Source: Pseudomonadota bacterium
GTDB lineage: Bacteria; Myxococcota; Myxococcia; Myxococcales; Vulgatibacteraceae
Assembly: GCA_023436385.1 (NCBI GenBank)
Contig: JAEZJH010000277.1
Span: 1 to 9,742 of the forward strand
Reading direction: 5' to 3'
Length of the DNA: 9,742 nt
In this document: in pieces, positions 6,936 through 9,742 of the stretch
Layout: the number at the start of each line of letters is the position of its first letter
Numbering within the stretch: position 1 is the stretch's first letter
The notes under the pieces: model-generated
What the model was told of the DNA's origin: nothing
Databases searched by the model: none
Seen by the model: only the letters and a program-made list of their open reading frames with translations
Program-made: the position numbers and the translations under genes

Positions 6936-8825
6936 ATGACGCGCAAGCTTTTCCTCGCGGCCGTCGCGGCCGCCTCGCTGCTCCTTGCAGCCTGCGGATC
7001 GACGGAGAGCGGCACCTTCACGTTGAGGCTCGAGCACCAGGACTGCCTCGGTAACGACGTGTTGGAAAACGCGCTGAACCTCGAGGTCACCGTCTCCGGT
7101 CCGGGGATGGAGGACGTCGTCGGCGCCGGCAAAAAGGAAGACGGTGGCCTCGACCTGGGAGAGATCCCCGCCGGCAAGGACCGGGTGGCGACCGTCCGGG
7201 CCATCAACGGCGCGGGCGCCCTCTGGGCGATCGGCCGGTCCGAGAAGTTCGAGGTGGTCGCCGACCAGGACCGCGAGGTCGTGGTGCCGATGGTCGGCCT
7301 GAACCAGACGCACCCGACCGCCACCGGCGCCAACGAGTGCACCACCCTGTCGACCGCGCGGGCGGGCCACTCGGCCGCGGCCTTCGCCAACGGCCGGGTG
7401 CTGGTGGTCGGCGGCTTCGTGGTCAACCAGGAGGCCGAGGGCCCGAAGTTCACCTATCTGGACACCGTGGAGATGTACGACCCGGCCACCGGCGGGTTCC
7501 AGTCGCTGGGCGCGCTCCCGTCCATCTGCGGCCCGAACGGCGACGAGTCCTGCGCCCGGGCCTTCGCCCCGGCGTTGGTGCAGGCCACCAACAAGGGCGA
7601 GCGCCTCCTGGTGATCGGCGGCGAGTACCGGGACGAGGCCGGGACTCCGCTCTCCCGGGGCGAGATCCTGGCCTTCGAGCCGGCCACCGGGGAGTGGACG
7701 GCGATCAAGCTGCAGCAGCCCCGCCGGCACCACACGGCCACCCTCCTCGACGGCACCGTTTTCATCGTCGGCGGGCTGGGAAATCCGGCCAACGAGGGCG
7801 AGCTGCCGCCGGTGGTCGGGCCGACCGAGTTGCTCGAGAAGAACTCGATCAACACCCAGGTCGGCAAGGTGAGCGTCCCCCGCGCGTTCCACGGCGCCGT
7901 CGCCCTCAACAAGGAGCTCTTCATCGCCGGCGGTCTCGATGCCACGCTGGGTCTTCCGCCGAAGGTCCTCCGGATCAGCTACGGCAACCGCGATCAGCAG
8001 ACCGAGGGCGTGCCCCTGGGCGACCTCGGCAACGACGGCGTGATCGGCCCCTCCCTCACCATTCACGCGCGGCGGCTGGTGGTGATCGGCGGCATTGTGC
8101 CGGTGGCGAAGGACGCGTTCCTCGGGAGCCTCGATCTGCTGGCCAGAGTCCCCAATTTTGCCGCGGGCCCGGAGGGCAGAGGCTGGAAGGGCGTGGTGCT
8201 CCCGCTCGATTCCGGCGCGGCCGGCAAGCAGGCGCTCGATAACACCTATCCGCTGACAATCGACCGCTCCTTCGCCTGCACGGCCAAGATCGACGAGAAC
8301 CGGTTCCTCGTCGCCGGCGGCCTGAACCCGGTCGGCCAGGTGGTGATCAACAACTCGTCGGTCGAGGTGCTGACCTGGGTCGACAAGAGCGTCTGCCTGC
8401 CGGGGCCGTTCGATGCGAAGAACGAGCCGATCACCTGCGACTCGGACACCCAGTGCAGCTCTCCCACGAAGTGCGTGAGCGGCAAGTGCCGCCTCGCCTG
8501 CACGTCCGACGCGGGCTGCGGTACGAAGGGCGTCTGCGTCGACGGTTACTGCGCCGGGAATGTCGAGAACCCCGACCACCGGTGCAGCTCCGCCGCCACG
8601 GCCTGCTTCGCCGGCAGCAAGTGCGTCGAGGACGGGGAGTTCGACTCCGCGCTGATCGGCGGGTCGACCGCGGCCTCGAGCAAGCTGATCGATGCCCGGG
8701 CCTGGGGCGCCTGCACGACGCTCTCGGCCGACCAGATCCTGATCACCGGCGGCATCTCCGGCTCGCCGGACCGGGCCGTCCTCGGCGCCGCCGAGATTTA
8801 CGAGATCACGCACGCGGGTCGCTAG
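6936..8825 (+). CDS. Kelch-repeat beta-propeller lipoprotein with Cys-rich insert
   Basis: The protein has 629 residues from an ATG at 6936. A second in-frame ATG at 6924 is possible; neither has a strong ribosome-binding site. The signal ends in a clear lipobox LLAAC with lipid-bearing Cys20. Residues 25-125 form a small beta-rich domain. Kelch blades follow, each with a strand ending in GG: RVLVVGGF (154-161), RLLVIGGE (223-230), TVFIVGGL (274-281), ELFIAGGL (327-334), RLVVIGGI (380-387), RFLVAGGL (456-463) and QILITGGI (600-607). Typical DPATG and EPATGEW turns are present. Between the last two blades lies a Cys-rich segment (501-563): two units of C-x5-C-x5-C-x4-C and a partial third. Kelch propellers usually bind proteins or glycans, but the ligand here is unknown. 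It is probably at the cell surface or outer membrane, and cotranscribed with the PEGA gene 62 bases upstream. Confidence 0.9.
   Translation: MTRKLFLAAVAAASLLLAACGSTESGTFTLRLEHQDCLGNDVLENALNLEVTVSGPGMEDVVGAGKKEDGGLDLGEIPAGKDRVATVRAINGAGALWAIGRSEKFEVVADQDREVVVPMVGLNQTHPTATGANECTTLSTARAGHSAAAFANGRVLVVGGFVVNQEAEGPKFTYLDTVEMYDPATGGFQSLGALPSICGPNGDESCARAFAPALVQATNKGERLLVIGGEYRDEAGTPLSRGEILAFEPATGEWTAIKLQQPRRHHTATLLDGTVFIVGGLGNPANEGELPPVVGPTELLEKNSINTQVGKVSVPRAFHGAVALNKELFIAGGLDATLGLPPKVLRISYGNRDQQTEGVPLGDLGNDGVIGPSLTIHARRLVVIGGIVPVAKDAFLGSLDLLARVPNFAAGPEGRGWKGVVLPLDSGAAGKQALDNTYPLTIDRSFACTAKIDENRFLVAGGLNPVGQVVINNSSVEVLTWVDKSVCLPGPFDAKNEPITCDSDTQCSSPTKCVSGKCRLACTSDAGCGTKGVCVDGYCAGNVENPDHRCSSAATACFAGSKCVEDGEFDSALIGGSTAASSKLIDARAWGACTTLSADQILITGGISGSPDRAVLGAAEIYEITHAGR
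8436..8624 (+). repeat. Cys-rich tandem units inside the Kelch lipoprotein
   Basis: This segment codes for residues 501-563. Cysteines lie at 501, 507, 513, 518, 522, 528, 534 and 539, two exact copies of the spacing C-x5-C-x5-C-x4-C separated by three residues. A degenerate third copy has Cys at 550, 557 and 563 and lacks the fourth. The pattern resembles Cys-rich repeats common in myxobacterial surface proteins, presumably disulfide-bonded outside the cytoplasm. It interrupts the propeller between the sixth and last recognisable blades. Confidence 0.75.
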
Positions 8826-8831
8826 ACCCGC
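8814..8831 (+). other. Hairpin enclosing the Kelch-gene stop codon
   Basis: GCGGGTC (8814-8820) and GACCCGC (8825-8831) form a seven-base stem around the loop GCTA, which holds the first two bases of the TAG stop. No T-tract follows, and the next start is 25 bases downstream. It could modulate termination or re-initiation of translation at this junction, or simply be chance in GC-rich sequence. Confidence 0.4.
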
Positions 8832-8855
8832 CCGAACCCGAACGAACAGGAATCG

Positions 8856-9742
8856 ATGGAGCCCATCGTCATCGTCATCGCCATCGTCGCGGCCGTGCTC
8901 CTCGTGGCGGCCGTGGTCCTCTGGGTCGCCAAGAACCGCGCCGACCAGGCGCTTGCCGAGGCCGAACGGCGGGCCGCGGACGCCAAGTCGGAGGCGGCCA
9001 GCGCGCGCCGGGAGGCCGAGAAGAAGGGCGAGGAGAAGAAGGGTCGGGCCGAGGAGCTCCGCGAGGCGCGGGAGAAGCTTCGCGACGCGAAGCAGCGGCT
9101 CCACGAGGCGCAGGAAGAGGCCCGCCGGGCCCGGGAGCTGGCCAACGCCCGGACCCACGAGGTCCGGTCGGGCGAGGCCCAGGTCGCCGCCGCCCGCGAG
9201 GAGGCGCAGCGGCTCGCCGAGGAGCTGCACCGGCTCCGCGAGGAGAAGACGGTGCAGGCTCGCCGGCCGGCGCCCCGGCCTGAGCCGGAGGAGAAGGTGG
9301 TCGTCGCTCCGGCGCCGCCGCCTCCTCCCCGGACCATCCAGCTTCCGCCCACGCCGGAGATGATCCGGGAGGCCGGCGGCGAGCGGATGGCGAAGCTCGA
9401 GGCCGAGGCCGCCGAGGCGAAGGCGGTGGCCGCCAGCGCGGAGAAGCGGGCCCTGGAGTCGCGCAAGCAGGCCGAGGAGGCGCTCGCGGAGCTGAAGCGC
9501 TGGCGGACCCGGGCGGAGGCGAACAACCGCGTCTACCTCGTCGCCAAGGGCGAGGCCGAGGCGTGGAAGGACCGGTTCGCCACCCTGGAGTCGAAGCACA
9601 ACGAGCTGATCCGCGAGCTCGAGGGGATCGGCTGGAAGCCCCGGGCCGCCCGCGCCGAGCGGCCGGAGCGTCCCGAGCGGCCCGAGCGCCCGGAGCGGAA
9701 GGCCGAGGGCGGCGGGGCCGAGCGGGGTCCGCGGGGCAAGGG
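8856..9742 (+). CDS. Membrane-anchored coiled-coil protein (C-terminus beyond window)
   Basis: The frame opens at an ATG (8856) with AGGA four bases upstream and stays open for 295 codons to the window edge without a stop. Residues 4-24 are a strongly hydrophobic helix (starting IVIVIAIVAAVLL) without a signal cleavage site, so the protein is probably anchored in the inner membrane. Two long Ala/Glu/Arg/Lys-rich segments (about 28-135 and 168-257) have the look of coiled coils. They are separated by a Pro-rich hinge (about 136-165, with a PPPPP run). The tail is basic and carries four Glu-Arg-Pro repeats. Such proteins are often given names like TolA-like or cell-envelope biogenesis on composition alone, and I see no specific TolA domain. 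It lies 30 bases after the Kelch gene and is probably cotranscribed. A structural or scaffold role is inferred only. Confidence 0.8.
   Translation, partial: MEPIVIVIAIVAAVLLVAAVVLWVAKNRADQALAEAERRAADAKSEAASARREAEKKGEEKKGRAEELREAREKLRDAKQRLHEAQEEARRARELANARTHEVRSGEAQVAAAREEAQRLAEELHRLREEKTVQARRPAPRPEPEEKVVVAPAPPPPPRTIQLPPTPEMIREAGGERMAKLEAEAAEAKAVAASAEKRALESRKQAEEALAELKRWRTRAEANNRVYLVAKGEAEAWKDRFATLESKHNELIRELEGIGWKPRAARAERPERPERPERPERKAEGGGAERGPRGK
9657..9698 (+). repeat. Glu-Arg-Pro nine-base tandem repeat
   Basis: Four consecutive nine-base units encode Glu-Arg-Pro, followed by a final Glu-Arg, near the end of the coiled-coil protein. The units differ only at third codon positions (CGG, CGT or CGC for Arg; CCG or CCC for Pro). 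Length change by repeat slippage would keep the frame. The resulting stiff, charged tail may bind nucleic acid, membrane or cell-wall polymers, but this is speculation. Confidence 0.75.

Noticed and set aside
8862..8885. Short ATCGTC hexamer run at the start of the coiled-coil gene as a phase-variation tract
   Set aside because: The units are six bases long, so slippage would not shift the frame, and the run simply encodes the Ile/Val membrane helix.
6666..9599. A 977-codon open frame on the minus strand opposite the three plus-strand genes
   Set aside because: Long antisense frames are expected opposite GC-rich genes. Its product is low-complexity (Arg, Gly, Leu, Ala), has no domain, and the plus strand has clear lipoprotein, Kelch and coiled-coil products.
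1..9742. RNA genes, insertion sequences or CRISPR arrays
   Set aside because: No cloverleaf-like sequence, transposase, terminal inverted repeats or regularly spaced repeats were seen on either strand.

Overview
The window is very GC-rich, and third codon positions are almost always G or C. It carries gene types common in myxobacteria: a PEGA-domain protein with a C-terminal membrane anchor, a Kelch-propeller lipoprotein with tandem Cys repeats, and other lipoproteins. I infer a Myxococcota (deltaproteobacterial) chromosome. Nothing points to a phage, insertion sequence, CRISPR array or RNA gene. Species and gene symbols cannot be assigned from the sequence alone.

Layout. Bases 1-93 hold the last 30 codons of a plus-strand gene of unknown function. 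Three bases later, convergent to it, ends a minus-strand lipoprotein of the Yellow/major royal jelly protein (SMP-30-like propeller) family (97-1164). A gene-poor stretch (1165-1498) separates it from a second minus-strand group. Read from its promoter side, that group is a membrane sensor histidine kinase (4829-3246), an M16 zinc peptidase whose TTG start overlaps the kinase stop (3249-1951), and, after a strong nested inverted repeat (1856-1909), a small soluble protein of unknown function (1816-1499).

The 250-base intergenic region 4830-5079 is divergent. It holds a good sigma-70-like promoter facing right (TTGACT, 18-base spacer, TACACT) and a roughly 95-base leader. Rightward genes form a probable envelope operon: a secreted PEGA-domain protein with a C-terminal membrane helix (5080-6873), a Kelch-repeat lipoprotein with a Cys-rich insert (6936-8825), and an N-terminally membrane-anchored coiled-coil protein that runs off the window (8856-9742). 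Gaps are 62 and 30 bases, and short GC-rich hairpins without T-tracts sit at both junctions.

How they may work together (inference). The plus-strand operon would make three envelope proteins: one secreted and membrane-tethered, one lipid-anchored beta-propeller, and one inner-membrane coiled coil. That would suit a cell-envelope or surface assembly of unknown function. The minus-strand operon pairs sensing (the kinase) with proteolysis (M16), with no response regulator in the window. The strongest candidates for something undescribed are the PEGA/Kelch-Cys/coiled-coil cluster and the coupled kinase-peptidase pair.
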